A stretch of DNA of 64,000 bases from Rhabditophanes sp. KR3021. Lineage: Eukaryota; Nematoda; Chromadorea; Rhabditida; Alloionematidae. Both the position numbers and the translations under genes were made by a program. The stretch spans positions 2,046,001-2,110,000 of the forward strand of contig CAUJLY010000001.1 of assembly GCA_963281155.1 (NCBI GenBank), written 5' to 3'. Shown here piece by piece: positions 55,454-64,000 of this stretch (its first letter is position 1; every line of letters starts with the position of its first letter). The notes beneath the pieces were generated by a model. It saw only the letters and a list, made by a program, of their open reading frames with translations. It did not search any database and was not told the origin of the DNA.

Positions 55454-56404
55454 TCATAATAAATTATTTTTCGGTTCAGAATTAACTGTTGGGAGAGAGT
55501 GGGTGACTTGTTTTCTATTCGAATAACAAACGTATGTTCCTATTAATAATGAAAATACTACGATTGTTATTCCAACATTAATTAAAATCATTTTTATTTT
55601 GCCGGACAAACCAAAAAACGAATGAATTGAATCTATAATATACTCAGGCCATGATTTTGAAGTTTCTGAATGGTAAATACATGAATCGGATAAAGTATCA
55701 TCTTTATCAATATAGATTCCATCTTCTGTAAATCTCAATTCATTTCCAATCATAACAGGAACCTTTTTGTAGCAGTTATAGTCAACCAATCTGCCTCTAA
55801 ATATCTCCGTAGCTTCATATTGTGTGCAATTTATGGAATATAAATATTGCCGTTGATTGCCTTCATAGTGTAATATGGTTCCATCTTGATTTCCGTAATC
55901 TCTTAATACCCGATTAATTGCACTATTATACCCTTCATTTTTAATAATTTCAAATGATCTTCTCCTACAAATGTCGTTTCTTCTTGCAAACAATTTGTTC
56001 ATTTCTATTCGTGATAGCATACTAGCTACATTTTCTCCAAATGGGAAATACCACAAATTATTACCTATATATTTTGCTTCTTCAAACACACAATGTGGAC
56101 GATCTTTTCTCAAACCAACTGTATAAAGTTTGTTTGTTACCAAATTAGTTACATATTTAGCAGTAATGAAAGCTTGATGATGACTTAATTCACACGTATT
56201 TGTTGTAAAATTGTATGCCACAAAAGTAGTATTTTGAATAGTGTGTGGAAAACTTGCAATTATATCACAATTTACTCTAACACTTGGAATAGGTCTATTA
56301 TATCTAGTACTATGAATACTGCAATCATATAAAGCATTCAAAGAGTGCACAATTTTAAATATAATACATAACAGGACAGTGACTGATAGCATTTTTAATA
56401 TCAC
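55454..56404 (-). CDS. Type I membrane glycoprotein with envelope-like C-terminal half, 316 aa
   Basis: Single-exon frame with a signal peptide (about 1-21), an ectodomain with about ten Cys and several N-x-S/T sites, an amphipathic stretch just before the membrane (S-I-H-S-F-F-G-L-S-G), one transmembrane helix (about 273-295) and a short cytoplasmic tail. The segment from about 195 to 240 (Cys, a conserved V-P-V, G-N-E-L-R-F, then a later Cys) resembles the C-terminal region of surface glycoproteins of some negative-strand RNA viruses of invertebrates, and being intronless fits a captured gene. This is pattern resemblance only; it may equally be a nematode receptor. No neighbouring viral gene is present. 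An alternative start is the Met at 56392. Confidence 0.6.
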   Translation of the reverse strand: MILKMLSVTVLLCIIFKIVHSLNALYDCSIHSTRYNRPIPSVRVNCDIIASFPHTIQNTTFVAYNFTTNTCELSHHQAFITAKYVTNLVTNKLYTVGLRKDRPHCVFEEAKYIGNNLWYFPFGENVASMLSRIEMNKLFARRNDICRRRSFEIIKNEGYNSAINRVLRDYGNQDGTILHYEGNQRQYLYSINCTQYEATEIFRGRLVDYNCYKKVPVMIGNELRFTEDGIYIDKDDTLSDSCIYHSETSKSWPEYIIDSIHSFFGLSGKIKMILINVGITIVVFSLLIGTYVCYSNRKQVTHSLPTVNSEPKNNLL

Positions 56405-56832
56405 TATGTAATATTATTCTAAAATAACTTTTTAAATATAAATACAGTTACTTATTACGCCCGGAAGTAGTTTTTATCTTTAACAAACTTTTTAATCTTT
56501 TTATTATTCATTAAATAAGTCATGCTTTCCAACACATATTAAAAAAATTAATCACTACGTTGGTGGTTATTGTATTTATTATCAGTGGTTTTATACCATT
56601 AAAGTATCTAACTGCAAAACATTTTAATCATATGCTGCTTCAGAGTATGTAAAATTAGCATTAAAAAATGATGACAAAGCATTTAAATTAACATGCAGTT
56701 TACTTAATTCAGTCTAAAATTTGAATGCAATGTTTCATTTGGAGTAGTCGTGGTAACACGTATATTCATCATTCATTCATAACTTAAATTATTCTTATTG
56801 CATCTCTTCGTTTGTAATTTACAACGAGTGAA
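56405..56832. other. Divergent intergenic region
   Basis: Between the membrane glycoprotein and signal peptide peptidase; AT-rich, no gene. Confidence 0.45.
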
Positions 56833-58285
56833 ATGGACAACAACAATATTTTACAAGACCCTCTACCTGAAGGTCACAACAATGTTACAATAATTTATGA
56901 ATCTCATGAAATGGTAAGTTAAACTTAATCAAATATCAATAATTAATGTGATTTTTTAGCTCATTGCATATAGTTCGCTTTACGTGATGACATTTGTATC
57001 TATAATTTGGGGTACACTCAGATCTCTTGACTTCATTAAATCACTAGTCATTAGGAAAGAAAAAATCGAATCTTCCATCAATGTCAAAAGAGCTTGTTTC
57101 TTTCCAATTACGGCGTCTATGACTTTGTTTGGGCTTTGGTGTTATCTTCAGTGTGATTGTGTCTGCAGGAGAAATGCGTTTGATTATTGCATTAAATATG
57201 TACCTGTGCATATTTATGAATACCTGGAGGGATATGCCAATTTCTGTCTAGATCTATATGATAAATCTATAAAACCTTCAACGCTACCTGTACAAGTTCA
57301 CGAACCATCCAATGATTTTGAACGTATTAAACTAGTCATCAGAGAATATGTAATGCCACACATCTCGAAAGGTCTATTAATGAATTGTTTATTGGCGCTT
57401 CTAACGTTTGAAGGTATTTGCTCATTAGCTCAGATATTCAGTGAATCCGTCTCCAAAATATTAGTATTATGTTCATGGGGATTCTTTCCCAAACGCCACT
57501 ACAGATTGAAGCTAGAAAATCGTAAAGTTGGAAAAGAAGAATGGGATGAAGAAGAGGAGAAAGATAGCGAATTTAGTATCTTGATAAAAAACAACTATAA
57601 CAATCACTATTTTGTGACTTTCGTAATTTGTGCTTATATCGGAATCCGCCATCTATTTAAAAGACATTTTATTACTAATAATTTGATTGGAATTGGATTT
57701 TCCGTGATCGGTATTCAGATGTTACATCTTTCGAGTTATAAGGCTGGAGTCATTCTCTTAGTTGGTCTATTTTTCTATGATATTTTTTGGGTCTTTGGAA
57801 CAAATGTCATGACATCGGTTGCAAAGAGCATGGATGCTCCGATTTTACTTCAATTCCCCATAGACTTATTGAGAAATGGGTTGGACGCAAAGAAATTTTC
57901 AATGCTAGGACTAGGAGATATCGTTATTCCTGGAATTTTTATTGCAATGATGCATCGTTTTGACAACAGAAATTATCTTAATGGGGGAAGCAAACCAAGA
58001 AATTATTTTTATTTTGCGGTTACTCTTGTTTCTTATGCCTTAGGACTTGTTATGACGATGTTTGTTATGCATTATTGGCAACATGCTCAGCCAGCCTTGT
58101 TATATCTTGTTCCGTGTTGTATTATTATTCCATTCATTTTTGCTGCAGTTTGTGGAGACGCCAAAGAATTATGGAATTATAGTGAAGAGCATTTCGTTGA
58201 TCCTGTCGCCAATGGTGAAGAGGAATGGATAAAAGAAAATTCAAAGAACAAAAAGAATAATTCAAAGAAATCAAAAAAGAATTAG
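56833..58285 (+). CDS. Signal peptide peptidase (intramembrane aspartyl protease), 468 aa
   Basis: Exons 56833-56913 and 56960-58285, with a 46-nt phase-0 intron. Signal peptide peptidase cleaves leftover signal peptides within the ER membrane and helps clear membrane proteins. The presenilin-type motifs are complete: Y-D in F-F-Y-D-I-F-W-V-F-G-T (Asp301), G-L-G-D (Asp347) in L-G-L-G-D-I-V-I-P-G, and P-A-L (405-407) in Q-P-A-L-L-Y-L-V-P. About nine membrane helices are seen. Residues about 225-240 form an acidic cytosolic loop (E-E-E-E-K-D). The C-terminus is Lys/Asn-rich (K-K-S-K-K-N), resembling but not matching a KKxx ER-retrieval signal. It corresponds to HM13; the C. elegans counterpart is in the imp group. 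AATAAA is at 58319-58324; the 3' end lies 55 nt from the convergent sre-like gene. Confidence 0.95.
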
Positions 58286-58340
58286 TTTAATTTTATTATT
58301 TCATATGTTTTACTGGAGAATAAATTATTTTGTTTTATTG

Positions 58341-59384
58341 TTATGCCCATTGATTCCTTAAACTGTCAAAATAATGCTCAGTATCTTGATTAACTGTATT
58401 TTTGACTTCACGAGGAATGTTTCTTGTGCGTGTTTTAGTTCCTGTTATTAATGTATGCCAAACTACAATCATAGAATTCGTATCCATTGCGACTAATAAA
58501 GAAACAAAAAAATACAATACTAAAAGTGCAATAATATCGAGGAGAAAATATTCCAATAATCGTGGTTCTAAATATTTCGGTGTAATATGTAATATACTAA
58601 TTGAAATTGCACATGCCATGGAAAGTAAACATACGCCGCAAATGGCATTGGTATATCTTTGATTTTCAATAAGTTGATATCTGCAAGGACTAATTAATTA
58701 TATGCTTGTAAACTAACCGGAAACTTAAATTAGTTTTGTTAATAATCTCTTCTTTGAATAATTTATTTTGTTTTATCAGTAAAATTAGGTAGACAAATGA
58801 ACAAACCAAGCTGAGAATAACCAGTCCAATTTCGAAATAGGCTGTTTCAATGTAATCTAAAAAATATTTTATTGCAACAACTTCAGCTTACCATATAAGT
58901 AGTTCAGACTAACGAATATAGCGGATGTTAATCTCAAAATATCAAAAATTATTAAGATCTTGAAGAAAGCCATTTTTTCATACGTTTTTGCGTTAATAAT
59001 ACCAAACGATCTTTCGATTGCAATATCGCAAAGTCTATAGCCAACTGCGTTTGAAATGGCATTTTGAATCATTCTAGAAACCAAAAATTGCTGTTCTATA
59101 TCATTGAAGAAAATAATCAAAATTGAATTATAAATGTCAAGAGAATAATATATAGCTCCTAGACCAAGAATCGTCGTCAAAAGGTATTCGAAGTTTTTAT
59201 GGAATGTAAAGCAAATGTGAATATAAGCTATCATCAAAACACATAATGGATTATACCCAAAATAAAAAGGTAATGAAAATATAGAGGTTCCAAATTTGAT
59301 AGAATCATACTTTCGTAAGATAATAATATCTTCCACAAATATGCATGTATTTGAATAAGAATATATCCAGTCTGCTTTTTCCAT
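58341..59384 (-). CDS. Serpentine receptor class E-like (sre), 323 aa
   Basis: Exons 59384-58892, 58856-58718 and 58680-58341 (972 nt). The introns are 35 and 37 nt, among the shortest here. Seven hydrophobic segments are present. Family marks of sre receptors are E-R-S-F followed by Y-E-K in the second intracellular region and L-S-x-R-Y-Q-x-x-E-N before the sixth helix. These nematode receptors act in chemosensory neurons. The start was taken at the ATG at 59384 (M-E-K-A-D-W); a longer upstream frame lacks ATG. The C-terminal tail is hydrophilic. The gene is convergent with signal peptide peptidase, with only 55 nt between stop codons, so their 3' UTRs probably overlap. Confidence 0.82.
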
Positions 59385-59519
59385 TAGTTGGAAAATAAGT
59401 GTGAAGTCATAAATTAATGAAAGTCTCAAAAAAGGGAATTAATAAACAAATTTGTTATTGCTACAATAACATCTGCAATCACAATATTTGTGTAATACAA
59501 TTTAAATTGGCAAAAAGTA

Positions 59520-59592
59520 TGATCCCGGGCGGTCTCGATCCGCCGGCCTTCTGTGTGTTAGACAGATGTGATAACCACTACACCACGGGAGC
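59520..59592 (-). tRNA. tRNA-Val (anticodon AAC), copy 1, with two odd bases
   Basis: Cloverleaf on the minus strand: anticodon loop CTAACAC in a TCTGT/ACAGA stem and a D-arm GTGTAGTGGTTATCAC. The acceptor stem has a C2-T71 mismatch, and the T-loop begins with A instead of the near-universal T54. Identical to the copy at 62957-63029. Confidence 0.8.
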
Positions 59593-59663
59593 TTGCACTG
59601 ATACAAATGCTTCATATATCTGTCACGCATATTCAAAAAGTTTATTTAAAATACTAAAAAATA

Positions 59664-59735
59664 TTCCCATGCCGGGAATCGGACCCGGGCCGCGTGGGTG
59701 AAAGCCACGAATCCTAACCACTAGACCACATGGGA
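59664..59735 (-). tRNA. tRNA-Glu (anticodon TTC), copy 1
   Basis: Acceptor TCCCATG/CATGGGA, anticodon loop CTTTCAC in a CGTGG/CCACG stem, and T-arm CCGGG-TCCGATT-CCCGG. Identical to the inverted copy at 62815. Confidence 0.95.
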
Positions 59736-59841
59736 GATATAAGCTAGCTTTATCTAGTTCCCAATATTTGAGTCCACTTACATTCAACTGATTTAAAGTA
59801 CAAGCTCGAGAATATGTAGATAATCAGTGAGTTGGTTAGCA

Positions 59842-59913
59842 GCCTTATTGGCTCAGGGGTAGAGCGTCTGTCTAGTAAACAGAAGGTCGCTGGTTCGATT
59901 CCAGCATAAGGCA
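59842..59913 (+). tRNA. tRNA-Thr (anticodon AGT), copy 1
   Basis: Acceptor GCCTTAT/ATAAGGC with discriminator A, anticodon loop CTAGTAA in a TCTGT/ACAGA stem, and T-arm GCTGG-TTCGATT-CCAGC. Inverted copy at 62425-62496. Confidence 0.95.
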
Positions 59914-59964
59914 AATCTTTTTGCATATTTTGTCCAGAGGTAATTAATTGAAGTGCAAAAACGA

Positions 59965-60036
59965 AGGTTCCACCGAGATTTGAACTCGGGTCGCAGGATT
60001 CAAAGTCCTGAGTGCTAACCGCTACACCATGGAACC
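59965..60036 (-). tRNA. tRNA-Gln (anticodon TTG), copy 1
   Basis: Acceptor GGTTCCA/TGGAACC with discriminator T, anticodon loop CTTTGAA in a CAGGA/TCCTG stem, and T-arm CCGAG-TTCAAAT-CTCGG. Inverted copy at 62253-62324. Confidence 0.95.
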
Positions 60037-60253
60037 ATATATTCTTCTATTTATCTTGAATTCGCTTAAAAACGGACAATTGACTCGAGTGCGGGTCAGT
60101 TGCGATCTTTAGATACACAAATATCTTTCGTTAAACATATATTGTTAGATAGAGAAACTAACAAGTACATCGCACTCAATCAAATAGTTTTATTGTTTAC
60201 AGGTTAAATAATGGTAAATGAAGTATAATAAATTAAGGTGATGAATTACAACG

Positions 60254-61432
60254 TTAAATACAGAAGTTAGAAGCAGAGCAAGCTTTCATTTCATAAGCGT
60301 ATGGCAAAGAATCTTCTGAATAACTGCATGCTTCATCTCGCCATTTGCCCCCCTTGTCCATATAAGCACACGCTCCAACTTTGGAGATAACATTAGGAGC
60401 AAAATTCTGGAACCCGTCTTTAACATCCGCACCGCTTACCCATGTCCAATCAGTACCATTTTTAATTTCATTAAGGCCAATATGCATAGGTAATCTATCT
60501 CCGCACATTCCCTGTACAAATAGTTGCTTTTCTGGAGTTCTGATAGTTAATAAAGCTGCGTTTAAATTTTCAGCGTTTTCCAAAGCACTAAGGTATGGCA
60601 CGGAACTTGCTTCATATTGTATGCAATCTGCAGACTTGAAGCATTCGTCATTAGCACGAGTGTATTGTACTAATGTTCCTTCACAATAACAATTTGCTTT
60701 AAGGACACGCCCTTTCATATTGCTAAGCATGTTATTATCGTTATCAAAAGATGCACAAGGTGAAGCAATACCTTTTGCGACTAATGGATGAGTTCCTTCA
60801 AAATTTAGACGAATCGTAATAATGTCAATTCCCTCAGCTTTAATATTTGCTGCACTTCTGCAAACGTCACTACTGCTCAACGAATCATGGTCGCTGCAAT
60901 CAACATTGGATTCAGAAGTGAATAGAATGATAACTTTTTTGTAATTTTTATTTTTGGACTTGTCTCTTATATTAGTGAGTAATTCAGTTTCTGCTGCCAT
61001 TAAAGCTACCCCAATATTAATATCTTTTCCGCCATTTGGGTCAAATTCAATATCTTTTAAAGCAGCGTGAGCCTCATTTACAGAATTAAATGCTGATAGA
61101 GGGTTTTGAAGCTTCGCAGTTATTTCACCAGCAGTCATATAAGCTACACGAGTTGCCTGTGGAATTAATTGGGAAATTGAAAAACCAGTGTGAATAAATG
61201 ACTTAATGATTGCTTTTTGTCCATTGAATTCGAATTTTCCAGCTCCTTTGGACGTATCAATGACGAAAACGATATCTACGTAAAGGCCTTTAATATCTTC
61301 TGAACAGAGATTCTCTAGTGGATACGCCCCGTTTCCAAATGATTTGAATGGGGAGACACCATTTCCAACTTGTTCAAATGGAAAAGCACAAATAGTTGAG
61401 AACAAAATAAATGAAAAGATAATTGCTTGCAT
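60254..61432 (-). CDS. Secreted von Willebrand A plus C-type lectin protein, 392 aa
   Basis: Single exon. A signal peptide (about 1-17) is followed by a vWA domain (about 50-225) starting V-D-I-V-F-V-I-D-T-S-K-G and a C-type lectin-like domain (about 255-390) with the core G-T-D-W-T-W-V-S-G and I-G-L, framing Cys residues and a final C-S-x-x-x-F-C. This vWA plus CTLD order is a hallmark of a large nematode clec family, often expressed in intestine and induced by bacteria. The metal site D-x-S-x-S is altered to D-T-S-K-G, so metal-dependent ligand binding by the vWA part is doubtful. TATAAAAGG at 61465-61473 lies about 33-41 nt upstream. The gene lies between the inverted tRNA clusters. A pathogen-recognition role is inferred from the family. 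Confidence 0.9.
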   Translation of the reverse strand: MQAIIFSFILFSTICAFPFEQVGNGVSPFKSFGNGAYPLENLCSEDIKGLYVDIVFVIDTSKGAGKFEFNGQKAIIKSFIHTGFSISQLIPQATRVAYMTAGEITAKLQNPLSAFNSVNEAHAALKDIEFDPNGGKDINIGVALMAAETELLTNIRDKSKNKNYKKVIILFTSESNVDCSDHDSLSSSDVCRSAANIKAEGIDIITIRLNFEGTHPLVAKGIASPCASFDNDNNMLSNMKGRVLKANCYCEGTLVQYTRANDECFKSADCIQYEASSVPYLSALENAENLNAALLTIRTPEKQLFVQGMCGDRLPMHIGLNEIKNGTDWTWVSGADVKDGFQNFAPNVISKVGACAYMDKGGKWRDEACSYSEDSLPYAYEMKACSASNFCI

Positions 61433-61464
61433 GATTGCATGATGAAAATCTTGATTCTCGAAAT

Positions 61465-61473
61465 CCTTTTATA
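61465..61473 (-). promoter_or_regulatory. TATA box of the vWA-lectin gene
   Basis: TATAAAAGG on the minus strand, 33-41 nt before the ATG at 61432. Confidence 0.55.
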
Positions 61474-61561
61474 CTAAACTACATTTGAATAACCGATAAA
61501 CACTGTTTACTCTTGGTATAGAAAACAAATATTAGTAAATCAAATTATAAGAATAAGTCAA

Positions 61562-61849
61562 TTACAATTTTTTCATAAAAAACAAAATATTTTCGTTATT
61601 AAATAAGACGTCAAAAAGTGTTTTTCTATCGTACTTGGAATGGTAGTTGTAATTATCAGAATTAAAGTTGTTCAAGTATAAGCTGTTGTAAAGAGTGTAA
61701 ATGGAATTGTCAAATTGTTCGGATCCGTGGATAATGGGTTCATTTTTATTAAGATAGGAAGTAGGATCTGAAAAACATTCGAGATTTTCTCCATGAATCG
61801 TTTTTAAATTATTATTGCAAGCTCTTCTATACATAATGTCTTCATCCAT
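61562..61849 (-). CDS. Possible small Asn/Tyr-rich protein, 95 aa
   Basis: An open frame from ATG at 61849 to a stop at 61562. It is rich in Asn, Tyr, Leu and Asp, has no signal peptide or known motif, and has no clear TATA or poly(A) signal. Codon content in such an AT-rich region makes chance frames common, so this is a weak call. Confidence 0.35.
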   Translation of the reverse strand: MDEDIMYRRACNNNLKTIHGENLECFSDPTSYLNKNEPIIHGSEQFDNSIYTLYNSLYLNNFNSDNYNYHSKYDRKTLFDVLFNNENILFFMKKL

Positions 61850-62252
61850 TTTAGTAAATAATTAACTGAAGAATATGTAATAAATTTCTAATTTCGATTC
61901 CCTTTAAATACATTATTTACATAATTAATTTACTTTAAAAATCCAGTTTTTAACTTTTATAAACATTATCAACTGCCTAAAACTGCACTCTAGCAAGTTA
62001 AGCAATAATAAATTAATCGCACATTTTATAAGAGCAATTGATGACAAATTCATTATCAGCACAGGTGGTTTTTTAATTGTTGACAATATTTTATCACATC
62101 AATGGAGTCTCTTTGATTAAATAATTGGTGTGTCACCAATTGATAAGATTGCAGAATATTTATTGCAAAATAAATGTAAAAATATTTGTGTGTAGTAGTT
62201 AATGAAGAGTGGTCAATTTTCGAGCAAAATGGTGACCAATCTAAGAACTCAT
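61850..62252. other. Intergenic region before the second tRNA cluster
   Basis: AT-rich; no gene found apart from the tRNA beginning at 62253. Confidence 0.45.
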
Positions 62253-62324
62253 GGTTCCATGGTGTAGCGGTTAGCACTCAGGACTTTGAATCCTGCGACC
62301 CGAGTTCAAATCTCGGTGGAACCT
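62253..62324 (+). tRNA. tRNA-Gln (anticodon TTG), copy 2
   Basis: Same sequence as copy 1 at 59965-60036 in opposite orientation; anticodon loop CTTTGAA. A T-rich run (TTTCTTTTTG) follows the 3' end and may terminate RNA polymerase III. Confidence 0.95.
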
Positions 62325-62424
62325 TTCTTTTTGTAAATTAATTTAATAATTTCTTAGTAAAATATGTACCACTCAGTAAGAACAAAAAATGCATTTCCTT
62401 CTATTTAAAGCATCCAAAAAGATT

Positions 62425-62496
62425 TGCCTTATGCTGGAATCGAACCAGCGACCTTCTGTTTACTAGACAGACGCTCTACCCCTGAGCCAATAAGGC
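62425..62496 (-). tRNA. tRNA-Thr (anticodon AGT), copy 2
   Basis: Complete cloverleaf on the minus strand, matching copy 1; anticodon loop CTAGTAA, discriminator A. Confidence 0.95.
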
Positions 62497-62814
62497 ACAT
62501 CATCGTTATTTAGTGTTTCAAATACATTTAAATTGCATAAAAATTATACAGCTGTCGATGTGCTTGTTGACATGCATTTTATTTATATTATGAGATAACT
62601 AATTGTATGTGATTAAACTTTTTGCTGTTTCACATAAAAGACTATGCATTTACTAGTATTGTTCAATCAAATATGTTTACTTTCATTATATGTTCTCGTT
62701 CTAAACTTATATGTTGAATTATTAGGACACACATCTCTTTCAAACATGGTTAAAATTTTATTTATTGGTTAATTTTGGTAAGTGATGATGGCAATATAGT
62801 AGATAGCTTATACC
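62497..62814. other. Spacer between tRNA-Thr and tRNA-Glu, copy 2
   Basis: 318 nt of AT-rich sequence, three times longer than the matching spacer in cluster 1; no gene seen. Confidence 0.5.
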
Positions 62815-62886
62815 TCCCATGTGGTCTAGTGGTTAGGATTCGTGGCTTTCACCCACGCGGCCCGGGTCCGATTCCCGGCATGGGAA
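62815..62886 (+). tRNA. tRNA-Glu (anticodon TTC), copy 2
   Basis: Matches copy 1; anticodon loop CTTTCAC. TATTTTTTG directly downstream fits a polymerase III terminator. Confidence 0.95.
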
Positions 62887-62956
62887 TATTTTTTGCATCA
62901 TTTTAATGTTTGCGTGAAAAACATATTATAGAATGCAGCATTGTATATCATTACAA

Positions 62957-63029
62957 GCTCCCGTGGTGTAGTGGTTATCACATCTGTCTAACACACAGAA
63001 GGCCGGCGGATCGAGACCGCCCGGGATCA
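62957..63029 (+). tRNA. tRNA-Val (anticodon AAC), copy 2, with two odd bases
   Basis: Identical to copy 1, including the C2-T71 acceptor mismatch and A at T-loop position 54. A T5 run follows the 3' end. Confidence 0.8.
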
Positions 63030-64000
63030 TACTTTTTGATAAGTAGCATTTTATTTGTTGCAATCTATTAAAATGAAATGTTTTTGCCAAAAAAATTAAA
63101 TAGTTATCAAATATATTTTCGACAGGTGTCCACTTAAGATCCACTATTTTAATTTTTTTCTTTGACCTTAATCTGACAAAACACCCCCAAGCTTTTGATC
63201 TTTTGAAAACCCTCAACACAATTCCTTATTGATAAAATAGTCGAAAAGTATTTATTTATTTTAAATCATGATTATAAATGTAACTTAATATGCATAAATA
63301 AAATATAAATGACATATGTCACAATAAAAGTTGATATAATCTTTTTTGTCAAACTAAATTTAACTATTTTCTATATCATCTTCAATTAGCTGAAATTGAA
63401 ATTTTTAAAAAATACACCTAAATCATCAAATTCATTCAACCTCATGAAAACAAGAATAACTAATTGAATAATAATTATGTCAATCATGAACTGATAAATA
63501 TTATTATTCCTTTTAACCATTATTTTTTACAGCATACAGAAGTATATTATAAGGTGGCTTTTTATTTTATGAATGCGTATTTAGTTAATCAAAAAATGTA
63601 GTTATGACTTAATAATACTTATGTGGGATAGTTTAAATTAATTATTCAAGATTAGATACACTTTAAACTTTTGCTTTAAATATGCTATTGATTGCAAGGG
63701 TTTAAGTTATTAAAGCAATATAAATAAATTTCTTTCTAACCCTGCTTGATTTGTAATTCTTTTTATACTAGTTTCATCATTTTATCCCTGTACAACAGTT
63801 TAAGGCGCCATCAATTTTATCATAATGAATTCTAAGCACCTTGAAATAATGATATTTTAATATTAAAAAGCAAGTAAATATCTTTTTAATCAGCCAAATA
63901 GTTAATTAAAACATGTGGAATTTTAAAGTATTTGAATAAATAAATCTTTTCAAAATTTTAAAGCAATTGAATTAAATTGAGTAAATGGGTATAATTCTTT
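63030..64000. other. AT-rich right end of the window, no gene seen
   Basis: Almost 1 kb with no supported coding sequence. The minus-strand frame at 62926-63219 overlaps tRNA-Val and is a shadow. Confidence 0.5.

Larger units (their letters stand above)
59520..60036. repeat. Left arm of an inverted tRNA-cluster duplication
   Basis: The order Val(-) Glu(-) Thr(+) Gln(-) is the mirror image of 62253-63029. The tRNAs match over their length, and spacer fragments next to them also match in inverted orientation (GCAAATCTTTTTG beside Thr, AAAAAGTATGATCC beside Val). Confidence 0.85.
62253..63029. repeat. Right arm of the inverted tRNA-cluster duplication
   Basis: Order Gln(+) Thr(-) Glu(+) Val(+). 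The arm is longer than the left one (777 versus 517 nt), mainly because the Thr-Glu spacer is 318 nt here and 106 nt there, so insertions or deletions followed the duplication. Confidence 0.85.

Noticed and set aside
59417..59701. Frame sharing a peptide with 62926-63219
   Set aside because: The shared peptide is translation of the duplicated tRNA-Val gene.
1..64000. CRISPR arrays, insertion sequences, bacterial operons, complete transposons
   Set aside because: None seen; the window is eukaryotic, with spliced genes and nuclear tRNAs.

Overview
The window is AT-rich animal nuclear DNA, most likely from a nematode. The lineage call rests on protein families that are nematode hallmarks: a class T serpentine receptor (srt), a class E-like receptor (sre), proteins ending in ShKT toxin-fold domains, a secreted von Willebrand A plus C-type lectin protein, a divergent supplementary-type nuclear receptor and a GLD-2 poly(A) polymerase pair. 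Genes are split by very short introns, mostly 35 to 50 nt with GT donors. Acceptors usually end in TTTAG rather than the TTTCAG favoured in Caenorhabditis. The species cannot be named from the sequence. All exon joins below were worked out by hand from GT-AG sites and reading phase. 

Layout. 1-2.2 kb: the tail of an unknown gene, a three-exon histidine-rich microprotein and a small Pro/Asn/Gln-rich protein. 2.2-8.1 kb: tandem GLD-2-type non-canonical poly(A) polymerases. 8.4-14.2 kb (minus): a coiled-coil protein with decapeptide repeats, and condensin SMC2. 15-21 kb (plus): an srt receptor with a frameshift and two unrecognised proteins. 21.7-33.9 kb (minus): two tandem, very large thioester-protein relatives that end in a C345C/netrin domain but lack the thioester motif. 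35-36.2 kb (minus): an SPRY plus SOCS-box substrate receptor. 37.3-41.5 kb (plus): a shortened GST-like gene, a zinc-ribbon-like gene preceded by its own pseudogene copy, and a serpentine receptor. 41.6-42.4 kb (minus): a UDP-glucuronosyltransferase pseudogene and tRNA-Ile. 42.6-46.4 kb (minus): two secreted Cys-rich ShKT paralogues. 47.9-53 kb (minus): a pepsin-like protease, a short metallothionein, a nucleoredoxin-like protein and an Ig-domain protein. 53.7-59.4 kb: a small secreted protein, a truncated nuclear receptor, a type I membrane glycoprotein with an envelope-like C-terminal half, signal peptide peptidase and an sre-like receptor. 59.5-63 kb: two four-tRNA clusters (Val, Glu, Thr, Gln) in mirror-image order around a lectin gene. 

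Functionally the region mixes single housekeeping genes (SMC2, signal peptide peptidase, SPSB, tRNAs) with lineage-specific environmental and defence genes (complement-like proteins, ShKT, lectin, metal-binding, GST/UGT and chemoreceptor genes). The second group shows tandem duplication, decay and apparent gene conversion. Several small secreted or metal-binding genes have a recognisable TATA box 34-67 nt upstream of the ATG. The most interesting signals are the thioester-less complement-like pair with patchy near-identity, the mirror-image tRNA clusters with an odd tRNA-Val, the nuclear receptor with half a DNA-binding domain, and several very small spliced genes that are easy to miss.
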